NCBI RefSeq assembly: GCF_021129215.1
Contig: NZ_JAJOLP010000001.1
Coordinates: forward strand, 1,240,001-1,304,000
DNA: 64,000 nt
DNA from: Agromyces sp. S2-1-8
Lineage (GTDB): Bacteria; Actinomycetota; Actinomycetes; Actinomycetales; Microbacteriaceae
Reading direction: 5' to 3'
The position numbers were made by a program, and so were the translations under genes. The number at the start of each line of letters is the position of its first letter. Positions within the stretch are counted from its first letter, which is position 1. The notes beneath the pieces were generated by a model that worked only from the letters and a program-made list of their open reading frames with translations, was not told the origin of the DNA and ran no database searches. Positions 8,435-16,541 of the stretch are shown in pieces.

Positions 8435-9054
8435 GCAGTGCCTCCGTTCGATCCACGCGTGCCGGATGCCTCGTGGCCGGCGCCCGCCCGGCGGGCCCGC
8501 CGCTCGGCGCGCACGACCTCGGCCTGCTCCCGGGTGCCGATCGCGAGCACGATGCGCTCCTCGGTGCCGAGCACCTGTCGCCGGGTGCGGTCGATGTCGG
8601 CCTGCGTGCGGGTGCCGAGCGCGTGCAGGTAGAGCAGCCCGCGCTCGCGGTCGATGTCGACGACGACCGTGCCGGGAACGACCGAGATCGCTTCGGCGGT
8701 GAGGGTCGTCACGAGGTCGGAGCGGGTGTGCAGCTGCACGACGATGATCGAGTTCATCGGCTTCCACCACGGCCAGATCGCGAGCACGGCGACCTGCAGC
8801 GACGCGTGCACGACGTCGAACATCATGCGGAGGCCGAGCAGCAGCCCCCGCCACGGGTTGAACCGGCCGCTCAGCAGCACGGGGGGCAGGTAGAGCAGGC
8901 GGGTCACGGCGATCGCGAGCACCACGCCCGTGACGATGCTCAGCACGTCGATGTGGTCCCACAGCAGCAGCCACAGCACGAGCAGCCCGACGAGCAGCGG
9001 CAGCTGCCGCCACACCGACCGCCAGCGCGACACGGGTTCGTTCGTGTGCGTCAT
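8431..9054 (-). CDS. mnhE: Mrp/Mnh antiporter subunit E
   Basis: 207 residues: two or three membrane segments in the first 110 residues, then a cytosolic domain containing TLTAEAISVVPGTVVVDI (about 116-133), the hallmark of MnhE, and a basic C-terminal tail. ATG 9054 overlaps the mnhD stop by four bases and the 3' end overlaps mnhF by four bases. The tail after residue 155 is longer than in many homologues and rich in Arg, Ala and Glu. Confidence 0.93.
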   Translation of the reverse strand: MTHTNEPVSRWRSVWRQLPLLVGLLVLWLLLWDHIDVLSIVTGVVLAIAVTRLLYLPPVLLSGRFNPWRGLLLGLRMMFDVVHASLQVAVLAIWPWWKPMNSIIVVQLHTRSDLVTTLTAEAISVVPGTVVVDIDRERGLLYLHALGTRTQADIDRTRRQVLGTEERIVLAIGTREQAEVVRAERRARRAGAGHEASGTRGSNGGTA

Positions 9055-10637
9055 CGGGTGCCTCCGGGGAACACGATCGAGACGTACACCGACGGGTCGC
9101 TGAGCCCTTCGGCCGCGCGCCCCGCGAACTCGAACAGCGGGCCCGCGAACACCGTGAGGCAGACGGTGACCGCGACGAGCGCCGCCGTCGCGACGACCAT
9201 GAGCACCGGCGTCGTCCGGGTCGCGGTGACCGTCGCGCCCTCGGGGGCCTCGAGCACCGAGCCGAGCAGCACCGACTCGTAGCCCTCGAGCTCGTCGCGC
9301 CGGCGCCAGAACGCCATGTTCCAGAACCGGGTCAGCGCGTAGAGCGTGATGAGCGAGGTCGCCGCGCCGGCCGCGATCACGACCCAGATGAGCCAGTCGG
9401 GCGCGGTCGAGGCGTCGGGTGCTGCGCCCTGCGCGCCCGCGACGAACAGGCCGACCTTGCCGAGGAACCCCGAGAACGGCGGGATGCCGCCGAGGTTCAG
9501 CGCCGGGATGAAGAACAGGATCGCGAGCAGCGGCGAGGCCTTGAGCAGCCCCGCGAGCCGGTTGATGGAGGTCGCACCGCCGAATCGCTCGATGAGCCCC
9601 GTCGTGAGGAACAGCGCCGTCTGCACCGTGATGTGGTGCACGACGTAGTAGATCGTCGCGGTCAGGCCGAGCACGCTCGACAGCCCGATGCCGAAGATCA
9701 TGTAGCCGATGTGGCTCACGAGGGTGAACGAGAGCAGTCGCTTGATGTCGGCCTGCGTGAGCGCGCCGAGGATGCCGATGAGCATGGTCAGCCCGCCGAT
9801 CACGATGAGCAGCGTCGACAGGTCGTTCTCGGTGAACAGCACGGTCTCGGTGCGGATGATCGCGTACACGCCGACCTTGGTCAGCAAGCCGGCGAAGACC
9901 GCCGTCACGGGTGCGGGCGCCGTCGGGTACGAGTCGGGCAGCCAGAACGACAGCGGGAACACGGCCGCCTTGATGCCGAACGCGACGAGCAGCAGCAGGT
10001 GCAGGATGAGCTGCACGTCCTGCGGCAGCTCGGCGATGCGCACCGAGAGCTGGGCGATGTTCGCCGTGCCCGTCGCCCCGTAGATGAGCGCGATCGCGCT
10101 GAGGAAGAAGAGCGAGGACACGAGGCTCGTGATGATGTACGTGACGCCCGAGCGGATGCGCTCGCCCGTGCCGCCGAGGGTCAGCAGCACGTAGCTCGCG
10201 GCAAGCAGGATCTCGAACCCGACGTAGAGGTTGAACAGGTCTCCCGCGATGAACGCGTTGAACACGCCCGCCGCGAGGATCAGGTACGTCGGGTGGAAGA
10301 TCGACACCGGCGTCTCCCGGTGCTGGTCGGCGATGCCCTGCCCGACCGAGTAGACGAGCACGACGAGCAGCATGATCGCCGAGATCACGAGCATGATGGC
10401 CGACAGCCGGTCGACGACGAGGGTGATGCCCCATGGGGCGTCCCACGCGCCGATGTAGACGACGGCCGGGCCGGTCGTGTCGACCGCGACGAGCAGCACC
10501 GCGGCGATCACCGTGACCGCGGCGAGCACGGCGACGCCGACGGCCATCTGCGCGCGGCGCCGACGGCCGAGCATGAGCGTGACCGCAGCGCCGAGCATCG
10601 GCAGCAGGACGACGAGGGGAACGAGGGTCGCGGTCAC
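9051..10637 (-). CDS. mnhD: Mrp/Mnh antiporter subunit D
   Basis: 528-residue, about 14-helix protein homologous to the proton-pumping subunits of respiratory complex I (NuoM/N type). Conserved segments include FEILLAASYVLLTLGG with a membrane Glu, FGIKAAVFPLSFWLPDSYP with the conserved membrane Lys, and LLSFTLVSHIGYM. GTG at 10637 (GTGA overlap with mnhC) begins VTATLVPLVVLLPMLGA, a sensible first helix; the longer open frame upstream is shadow sequence. Confidence 0.95.
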   Translation of the reverse strand: MTATLVPLVVLLPMLGAAVTLMLGRRRRAQMAVGVAVLAAVTVIAAVLLVAVDTTGPAVVYIGAWDAPWGITLVVDRLSAIMLVISAIMLLVVLVYSVGQGIADQHRETPVSIFHPTYLILAAGVFNAFIAGDLFNLYVGFEILLAASYVLLTLGGTGERIRSGVTYIITSLVSSLFFLSAIALIYGATGTANIAQLSVRIAELPQDVQLILHLLLLVAFGIKAAVFPLSFWLPDSYPTAPAPVTAVFAGLLTKVGVYAIIRTETVLFTENDLSTLLIVIGGLTMLIGILGALTQADIKRLLSFTLVSHIGYMIFGIGLSSVLGLTATIYYVVHHITVQTALFLTTGLIERFGGATSINRLAGLLKASPLLAILFFIPALNLGGIPPFSGFLGKVGLFVAGAQGAAPDASTAPDWLIWVVIAAGAATSLITLYALTRFWNMAFWRRRDELEGYESVLLGSVLEAPEGATVTATRTTPVLMVVATAALVAVTVCLTVFAGPLFEFAGRAAEGLSDPSVYVSIVFPGGTR

Positions 10638-11164
10638 GGGCGGCCCCGTTCGTCGTCTCGGTCGCGGGCGGATGCCTCGCGCTCGAGCTCTTCGTCGTCG
10701 ATGGCGGCGACGAGCTCGTCGAACTCCTCGTCGCTCGCGTCGATGAGCGACTGGATCGCCTCGTCGTCGGCCGCGGAGGAGCGGATGAGGTCGGCCGCCT
10801 CCTCGGCGTCTTCGGCCAGCTCGGCCTCGTCGTCGACGAGGTCGCCCTTCGCGCCGAGCTGCGCCAGCCACCACGAGCGGTAGATGAGGGCGAGCATGAA
10901 GGCGGTGATGCCGAGGTTGATCACGATCGCGGTGAGCACGAACGCCTGCGGCAGCGGGTCGGAGATCTCGCCCTCGTCGACGCCCTCGCCGAGGATCGGC
11001 GCGAGGCCGGGGGCGCCGCTCATGAGGTACATGAGGATGTTCACGGCGTTGCCGACGAGCAGGAACCCGATGAGCACGCGCGTCAGGCTGCGCTCGAGCA
11101 TGACGGCGATGCCGGCGCCGAAGAGCACCGCCATGAGGAGGACGAGGGTCAGGGAGGCGGTCAC
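10634..11164 (-). CDS. mnhC: Mrp/Mnh antiporter subunit C with long acidic tail
   Basis: NuoK-like subunit of 176 residues. The first about 110 residues hold three helices with GFLLVGNAVNILMYL (about 34-48) and the usual QAFVLTAIVINLGI. Typical MnhC proteins end near 110-125 residues; here a further 60-residue tail is dominated by Asp, Glu and Ala (for example DDEAELAEDAEEAAD) and is predicted cytosolic and helical. Start GTG 11164 overlaps the mnhA stop; the end overlaps mnhD. Confidence 0.93.
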   Translation of the reverse strand: MTASLTLVLLMAVLFGAGIAVMLERSLTRVLIGFLLVGNAVNILMYLMSGAPGLAPILGEGVDEGEISDPLPQAFVLTAIVINLGITAFMLALIYRSWWLAQLGAKGDLVDDEAELAEDAEEAADLIRSSAADDEAIQSLIDASDEEFDELVAAIDDEELEREASARDRDDERGRP

Positions 11165-14121
11165 GCGGGGGCCCCCTCGCGGTCGGCGGCGGTCGGGTCG
11201 GATGCCTCGGGGTCGGCCTCCGACTCCTCCTGGTGCCGGTCGACCTCGGCCCCGAGCGAACGCAGGATGTCGAGCACGAGCCCGACCACCACGAGGTACA
11301 CGCCGATGTCGAAGAGCGTCGACGTGCCGATCGAGAGGTGGCCGAGCAGGGGCACGTCGGCCTCGAACCACGTCGACTCGAACACGGTGAGCCCGAACAG
11401 CAACGAGGACGTCGCGGTGCCGGCCGCGAGCAGCAGGCCGGTGCCGAGCAGCCGCCCGGCGTCGACGGGCGCCGCTTCGCCGAGTTCGTAGCGGCCGCCC
11501 GCGAGGTAGCGGGCGACGAGCGCGAGCCCCGCGAGCAGGCCGCCGGCGAAGCCGCCGCCGGGCGCGTTGTGCCCGACGAAGAGCAGGTACACCGACACGA
11601 TGATCGCGGGGTGGAACAGCAGCCGCACGAGCACCTCGATGAGGATCGACCGGTTGCGCGGCGACAGCGTGCGGCCGGCGAGCAGCCACGTCTGCCGGTT
11701 CTCGTGGGCCTCGGCTCGCGCGTCGGTCTCGTCGTCGACGTCGGCGAGCCGCGGCTTCGCCGCGCGGATGCTCGACGCCGGCTCGAGCACCGGCTGCAGG
11801 CGGTTGCGGCGATCGGGCTCGTCGAGCCGGGGTGCGCCGCCCGTGCGGCCCGAGACGAAGATGAGGCTCGCGACGCCCGTCGCGACGGCGACGAGCACGG
11901 AGATCTCGCCGAGGGTGTCCCACGCGCGGATGTCGACGAGCATGACGTTGACGATGTTCTTGCCGTGCGCCTCGAGGCTAAGCGCGGGCAGCCCGCCGGC
12001 GATCGTCGGCTCGATGCGGGCGCCGAGGGCGACGAGGCCGATCACGGCCATGACGAGACCGGCGAGCACCCCGATGACGGTGCGCGTGACGCGACCGAGC
12101 GCCGTCGGGTGCACGGCGCTCTGCTTCGGCAGGCGACGCAGCACGAGCACGAACACGACGATCGTGATGGTCTCGACGAGCGCCTGCGTGAGCGCGAGGT
12201 CGGGCGCGCCCGACATGCCGAACAGCAGCACGAGTCCGTACCCGGTCACGCTCACGAGCAGTACCGACGTCACGCGCTGGCGGATGATCGCGGCGGCGAT
12301 CGCGGCGAAGGCCATGATGAGCGCGATGAACGGTTGCGCCGGGTAGTCCCAGAGCCGAACGCCGTCGGGCCAGGTGCTGTTGAGCATGGCGGCGGTGCCG
12401 AGGCCCGCGATGAACACGACCATGATGATCGCGAGGTACCCCGCGAGGCCGCGCACCTGGAACGCGGTCGTCACCCACGCGGCCGTGCGATCGACGGCCG
12501 AGACGATGCGGAGGTAGCCGCGGGCCGAGTCGATCGCCGGCGGCAGCGACGCCTGCATGCGCGCGACCCGTCGGCGGCCCCACACGAGCAGCGCGGCGAT
12601 CGCGAAGACGGCCGCCGACAGCCAGAGGGCCGGCTCGAACCCGTGCCACAGTGCGAGGTGGTAGTCGTGGGCGCCCGGCAGGGTGTCGGCGTAGGCCGCG
12701 AACAGCGGCTCGATGGCCGCCACCGTGAACGCCGAGACGAACGATGCCGCCGCGAGCAGCGCCGGGGCGATGCCGATGGCCGGGCTCTCATGGTGCAGGG
12801 GTGTGGGCGCGACATCCGCCTTCGTGAAGAACGCGCCCCAGACGAACCGCACGGTGTAGGCGACGGTGAGCACCGAGCCGGCGAAGGCGGCGGTGAGTGC
12901 GATCCAGCCCCACGTGTCGCCCGCGAGCGCCGAGTCGAGCTCGGCGGTGAAGACCGCCTCCTTCGCGACGAAGCCGAGCAGCGGCGGCAGGCCCGCCATC
13001 GAGCCCGCGGCGACGAACGCGATCGTCGCGATCACGGGCATGCGCCGGCCGAGGCCCGAGAGCTTCCGCCAGTCGCGGGTGCCGGCGGCGTGGTCGACGA
13101 TGCCGACCACGAGGAAGAGCGTCGCCTTGAACAGGGCGTGCGCGAGCAGCAGGGCCATGCCGGCCAGCGCCGCGTCGCGGGTGCCGAACCCCGTGACCAT
13201 CACGAGGAATCCGAGCTGGCTGACCGTGCCGTACGCGAGCAGCAGCTTGAGGTCGTACTGCCGCAGGGCGCGCCAGCCGCCCACGAGCATGGTGAGCGCG
13301 CCGAGCCCGATGACGATGGGATGCCACACCTCGAGGTCCGCGTAGCCGGGGGCGAGCCGGGCGACGAGGTAGACGCCGGCCTTCACCATGGCAGCGGCGT
13401 GCAGGTAGGCGCTCACCGGGGTGGGTGCGGCCATCGCGGCGGGCAGCCAGAAGTGGAACGGCACGAGCGCGCTCTTCGAGATCGCGCCCACGAGCACGAG
13501 TGCGACGGCCCACTCGCCGGCCGCGTCGGTGACGGGGTGCGCGACGAGCTCGGCGAGGCTCGTCGTGCCGCCCGCGACCGAGAGGATCACGAGGCCGACG
13601 AGCATCGCGAGGCCGCCGAACGTCGTCACGGTGAGGGCCTGCAGCGCGGCACCGCGGCTCTCCTTCCGCCCCGTGTAGTGGCCGATGAGGAGGTACGAGA
13701 GCACGCTCGTCGCCTCCCAGAACGTGAACAGGATGAACACGTCGTCGGCGGTGACGAGGCCGAACATCACCCCGGCGAAGGCGAGCAGCAGTGCGGCGAA
13801 GCGGCCGAGGGCGGGTTCGTCGTCGCTGAAGTACCAGGTGCAGTAGACGAGCACGAGGGCGCCGATGCCCGTCACGATGAGCGCGAGCAGCAGTGCGAGG
13901 GCGTCGAGCCGGAAGCTGAGCGCGATGTCGAGCGTGGGGATCCACTCGACCGACTCGACGAGGACGTCGCCGGCGACCACCGCGGGGACGAGGGTGAGCA
14001 GCCAGCCGAAGACGGCGGCGGGCAGCACGGCCAGCAAGAGGAAGACCCGGCGCCCGAGCAGCCTCGTCAGGGTCGGGGCGAGCAGCGAGAGCACGCCGAA
14101 GGCGACGAGGCTGAAGATCAT
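11161..14121 (-). CDS. mnhA: Mrp/Mnh antiporter subunit A fused to subunit B
   Basis: 986 residues. The N-terminal about 600 residues are NuoL-like, with TFWEATSVLSYLLIG and KSALVPFHFWLPAAM carrying the conserved Glu and Lys of the proton path. A MrpA C-terminal region follows (GAPDLALTQALVETITIVVF near 650). After about residue 810 comes a complete MrpB-type domain (RLLFHPAIIVSVYLLFVGHN, then PGGGFAGGLLAGLA), which explains the absence of a separate mnhB. First gene of the operon; GAGGAGGG precedes ATG 14121, and TAGGCT at 14157-14162 is a likely -10. Confidence 0.95.
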   Translation of the reverse strand: MIFSLVAFGVLSLLAPTLTRLLGRRVFLLLAVLPAAVFGWLLTLVPAVVAGDVLVESVEWIPTLDIALSFRLDALALLLALIVTGIGALVLVYCTWYFSDDEPALGRFAALLLAFAGVMFGLVTADDVFILFTFWEATSVLSYLLIGHYTGRKESRGAALQALTVTTFGGLAMLVGLVILSVAGGTTSLAELVAHPVTDAAGEWAVALVLVGAISKSALVPFHFWLPAAMAAPTPVSAYLHAAAMVKAGVYLVARLAPGYADLEVWHPIVIGLGALTMLVGGWRALRQYDLKLLLAYGTVSQLGFLVMVTGFGTRDAALAGMALLLAHALFKATLFLVVGIVDHAAGTRDWRKLSGLGRRMPVIATIAFVAAGSMAGLPPLLGFVAKEAVFTAELDSALAGDTWGWIALTAAFAGSVLTVAYTVRFVWGAFFTKADVAPTPLHHESPAIGIAPALLAAASFVSAFTVAAIEPLFAAYADTLPGAHDYHLALWHGFEPALWLSAAVFAIAALLVWGRRRVARMQASLPPAIDSARGYLRIVSAVDRTAAWVTTAFQVRGLAGYLAIIMVVFIAGLGTAAMLNSTWPDGVRLWDYPAQPFIALIMAFAAIAAAIIRQRVTSVLLVSVTGYGLVLLFGMSGAPDLALTQALVETITIVVFVLVLRRLPKQSAVHPTALGRVTRTVIGVLAGLVMAVIGLVALGARIEPTIAGGLPALSLEAHGKNIVNVMLVDIRAWDTLGEISVLVAVATGVASLIFVSGRTGGAPRLDEPDRRNRLQPVLEPASSIRAAKPRLADVDDETDARAEAHENRQTWLLAGRTLSPRNRSILIEVLVRLLFHPAIIVSVYLLFVGHNAPGGGFAGGLLAGLALVARYLAGGRYELGEAAPVDAGRLLGTGLLLAAGTATSSLLFGLTVFESTWFEADVPLLGHLSIGTSTLFDIGVYLVVVGLVLDILRSLGAEVDRHQEESEADPEASDPTAADREGAPA

Positions 14122-14156
14122 CCACCCTCCTCACGCCGCGCAATCGTCCGGCCACC

Positions 14157-14162
14157 AGCCTA
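14157..14162 (-). promoter_or_regulatory. Likely -10 element of the mnh operon
   Basis: TAGGCT on the minus strand, 35 bp before the mnhA ATG, the same hexamer that precedes other genes in this window (28013, 29772). It gives a leader of about 25-30 nt containing the GAGGAGGG ribosome site. No clear -35 hexamer is seen. Confidence 0.5.
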
Positions 14163-14221
14163 CCGGGGCTCGACGCGGGTGCCCCGGCGCTGCGCATCCG
14201 ACGGCGCAGACCCGCGGATCG

Positions 14222-14881
14222 TCAGCCCGCAGGAGTGCCGTTCTCCGACGGCAGGCTGTGCCAGATCTCGAAGGTGAGCTCCGCTGCCCCCTCGGCGTCG
14301 CCGTCGGTCAGGAGCTGGATGAGTCGTTCATGCCGTTCGATCGACGCCGGCCCGTCCGCTGCGAAGCGGTCGCGTTCCGATCGCCGCACCACGGGGCCGA
14401 ACTGGTCGAGTACCGACTCGATGGCGTGGTTCCCGAGGCTGGACACCGGTACCGAGTGCAGCTCATCATCGGCGTCGAGCGCCGCGGCGGTGTCGCCGGC
14501 GCCCACGGCCCGGGCGAACCGGCCGTTCGCTTCGCGCATCCGCGCCACCTCGGCATCGGACAGGTTGCCCGCCGTCTCCCGTGCGACGAGGACATGCATC
14601 GCGGCGACCACGTCGCGTGCGTCCCTCACGGCCTTCGGGTCGATGGCGCTCACCGTCGTCGATCGTCCGGGCACCGCGACCACGAGTCCGCTCGCACCGA
14701 GACGGAGGAGCGCTTCGCGAACCGGGGTCCGGCTGACGCCGAGCCACTCCGCGAGGTCCACGTCTTTCAGCTGCTCCCCGGGCAGGAACGTGCCGTCGAC
14801 GATCGCGTCCCGGAGCCGGCGGAACACGTCGTCGCGCAACAATGACCGGTCGACACCGGGGGCGCTGCGGGGAATCGGCAT
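14222..14881 (-). CDS. GntR-family transcriptional regulator (FadR/VanR type)
   Basis: 219 residues. N-terminal winged helix-turn-helix (about 10-75) with GEQLKDVDLAEWLGVSRTPVREALLRL, the GntR signature, and a C-terminal all-helical FCD effector domain (about 85-210) with the metal/ligand-type histidines in DELHSV and the ERHERLIQLL segment. Divergent from the 15032 hydrolase; two copies of the palindrome GCAATATATTGC lie in the intergenic region, one immediately upstream of the start codon, so autoregulation and control of the hydrolase are likely. Effector unknown. Confidence 0.9.
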   Translation of the reverse strand: MPIPRSAPGVDRSLLRDDVFRRLRDAIVDGTFLPGEQLKDVDLAEWLGVSRTPVREALLRLGASGLVVAVPGRSTTVSAIDPKAVRDARDVVAAMHVLVARETAGNLSDAEVARMREANGRFARAVGAGDTAAALDADDELHSVPVSSLGNHAIESVLDQFGPVVRRSERDRFAADGPASIERHERLIQLLTDGDAEGAAELTFEIWHSLPSENGTPAG

Positions 14882-14893
14882 GCAATATATTGC
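14882..14893. promoter_or_regulatory. Palindromic GntR operator, copy 1
   Basis: Perfect 12-bp palindrome GCAATATATTGC directly abutting the GntR start codon. An identical copy lies 71 bp away at 14953. The A+T-rich core in a very G+C-rich genome and the divergent regulator make an operator the simplest reading; binding here would block the start of the regulator's own transcript. Confidence 0.75.
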
Positions 14894-14952
14894 CCATACT
14901 CCAGCCCTGGGAGGCAAGTCGATGCTCGGCCCGGGTGCGGATCTTGCAACAT

Positions 14953-14964
14953 GCAATATATTGC
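14953..14964. promoter_or_regulatory. Palindromic GntR operator, copy 2
   Basis: Second perfect GCAATATATTGC, with shared flanks (CATGCAATATATTGC in both copies). TATATT within it could be the -10 of the rightward hydrolase promoter, with the start codon 67 bp further on. The 71-bp centre spacing is close to seven helical turns, which would allow a looped complex. Confidence 0.75.
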
Positions 14965-15031
14965 GTATCGCCGGTGTTGCATCACATGACCGCAACCCAC
15001 CGGCCGAACGGCCACTCCGGAAGGAAGAGAC

Positions 15032-15733
15032 ATGAACATCGAAAACGGCATCACCAACGTCGTCCTCGTGCACGGGGCGTTCGCCGACGGATCAGGATGG
15101 CGCCGCGTGTACGACCAGCTGACCGCACGCGGCTACCGGGTCTCGATCGTGCAGAACCCGCTCACGTCGCTCGAGGCCGACGTGGCGGCCACGAAGCGGG
15201 TGCTCGACCTCCAGGACGGGCCGACGATCCTCGTCGGCCACTCGTGGGGCGGCACCGTCATCACCGAGGCGGGCGCCCACCCCAAGGTCGCCGGACTCGT
15301 GTACGTGTCGGCGCTGGCGCCCGACGCGGGGGAGAGCACCGCTCAGCAGTACGAGGGGTTCGCGCCGACGCCCGAGTTCGTCATCGACGTCGGCGACGAC
15401 GGTTACGGATACCTCAACCGCGACGCCTTCCACGCCGGATTCGCCGCCGACGTCAGCGACGCCGACGCCGCCTTCCTCGCCGACAGCCAGGTGCCCATCG
15501 ACATGGCCGTGTTCGCAACCCCGGTGACTGCGGCCGCCTGGCGTGACAAGCCGAGCTGGGCCGTCATCGCGACCGAGGACAAGGCGTTCGACCAGGCCAT
15601 GCTGCAGCACATGGCCACGCGCATCGGCGCGGACATCACCAACGTGCCGGGCAGCCACGCGCTGTTCATCACCCAGGCCGAGACGGTCGCCGACGTCATC
15701 GTCACCGCAGCCGAGCGCAGCGCGACGCGCTGA
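15032..15733 (+). CDS. Alpha/beta hydrolase
   Basis: 233 residues, cytosolic, no signal peptide. N-terminal strand NVVLVHGAFADGSGW, nucleophile elbow GHSWGG with Ser about 71, and a late GSHALF motif carrying the likely catalytic His (about 212). It resembles salicylate/methyl-ester esterase-type hydrolases with a short cap; the substrate cannot be told. ATG 15032 follows GGAAGAGAC. Divergent from the GntR gene and probably its main target. Confidence 0.9.
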   Translation: MNIENGITNVVLVHGAFADGSGWRRVYDQLTARGYRVSIVQNPLTSLEADVAATKRVLDLQDGPTILVGHSWGGTVITEAGAHPKVAGLVYVSALAPDAGESTAQQYEGFAPTPEFVIDVGDDGYGYLNRDAFHAGFAADVSDADAAFLADSQVPIDMAVFATPVTAAAWRDKPSWAVIATEDKAFDQAMLQHMATRIGADITNVPGSHALFITQAETVADVIVTAAERSATR

Positions 15734-15749
15734 CGTCGTCGCCGAGCTC

Positions 15750-15786
15750 CGGGGTCGGTTCGCTCACCTGCAGCGAGCCGACCCCG
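15750..15786 (+). terminator. Rho-independent-type hairpin after the hydrolase
   Basis: 15-bp stem (CGGGGTCGGTTCGCT with AGCGAGCCGACCCCG, one mismatch) and 7-nt loop, starting 17 bp after the hydrolase stop. No U-tract follows, as is common in actinobacteria. It could also serve the convergent response-regulator gene. Confidence 0.65.
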
Positions 15787-15878
15787 AGCGCCTGCGGCCA
15801 CCGCGGTTCGCGGGAGCGGATCCGAAGAATTCCACGTGGTCCGAGGTCGAGCGGCGATGATCGTTGACGGCGGGAGCC

Positions 15879-16541
15879 CTATCGGCGGATGATGCGGCGC
15901 TCGATCGCCGCCGCGACCGCCCCTGCCCGCGTGTCGACGCCGAGCTTCGCGTAGATGTGGGAGAGGTGCGACTTCACGGTCGCCTCGGAGACCAGCAGCT
16001 CGCGGGCGAGCTCCTTGTTGCCGAGACCGTCGGCGAGGAGTTCGAGCACCTCGACCTCGCGCTCGGTGACCACCGGGCCCGGCGCGGCGGCGCGGCGCAC
16101 GAGGGTCGCGGCCACCGACGGCGCGAGCACGGTCTCGCCGCGGGCGACCGCGCGGATGCCGGCGAACAGCTCGTCGGGCGGGGCGTCCTTCAACAGGTAG
16201 CCGCCTGCACCGGCCTCGAGCGCGCGGATGATGTCGGCCTCGGTGTCGTACGTCGTCAGCACGAGCACGGCGGGCGGTTCGTCGAGCGCGCGCAGCCGGG
16301 CGGTCGTCGCGACTCCTCCGGGGCCCTCGCCGAGGTTGAGGTCCATGAGCACGACGTCGGGGCGGTAGGCGCGCGTCTTCGCGACGGCCTCGTCGGCATC
16401 GCCGGCCTCCGCGACGACCTCGAGCCCGTCCTTTCCGCCGAGGAGGGCGGCGAGCCCCGCGCGCACCACCGGGTGGTCGTCGACGAGGATGACGCGCACC
16501 GGTGCGGCGCCGGCCTGCGACACGCGGGATGCCTCGCTCAC
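15879..16541 (-). CDS. NarL/FixJ-family response regulator
   Basis: 220 residues. Receiver domain (about 15-130) with acidic pair DD in ILVDDHPVVRAGL, phosphoacceptor Asp in VVLMDLNLGEGPGG (about 67), Thr in VLVLTTYD and Lys in GYLLKDAP; then a LuxR-type helix-turn-helix (about 150-215) with LTEREVEVLE-like VVTEREVEVLELLADG and NKELARELLVSEATVKSHLSHI. GTG at 16541 lies in a GTGA overlap with the upstream sensor kinase, its obvious partner. Target genes unknown. Confidence 0.92.
   Translation of the reverse strand: MSEASRVSQAGAAPVRVILVDDHPVVRAGLAALLGGKDGLEVVAEAGDADEAVAKTRAYRPDVVLMDLNLGEGPGGVATTARLRALDEPPAVLVLTTYDTEADIIRALEAGAGGYLLKDAPPDELFAGIRAVARGETVLAPSVAATLVRRAAAPGPVVTEREVEVLELLADGLGNKELARELLVSEATVKSHLSHIYAKLGVDTRAGAVAAAIERRIIRR

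Noticed and set aside
11233..14277. Rightward open frame of 1014 codons opposite the mnh operon
   Set aside because: It is the reverse-strand shadow of mnhA: composition is Arg/Glu/Asp/His-rich with no motif, while the minus strand encodes a full MrpA/B.
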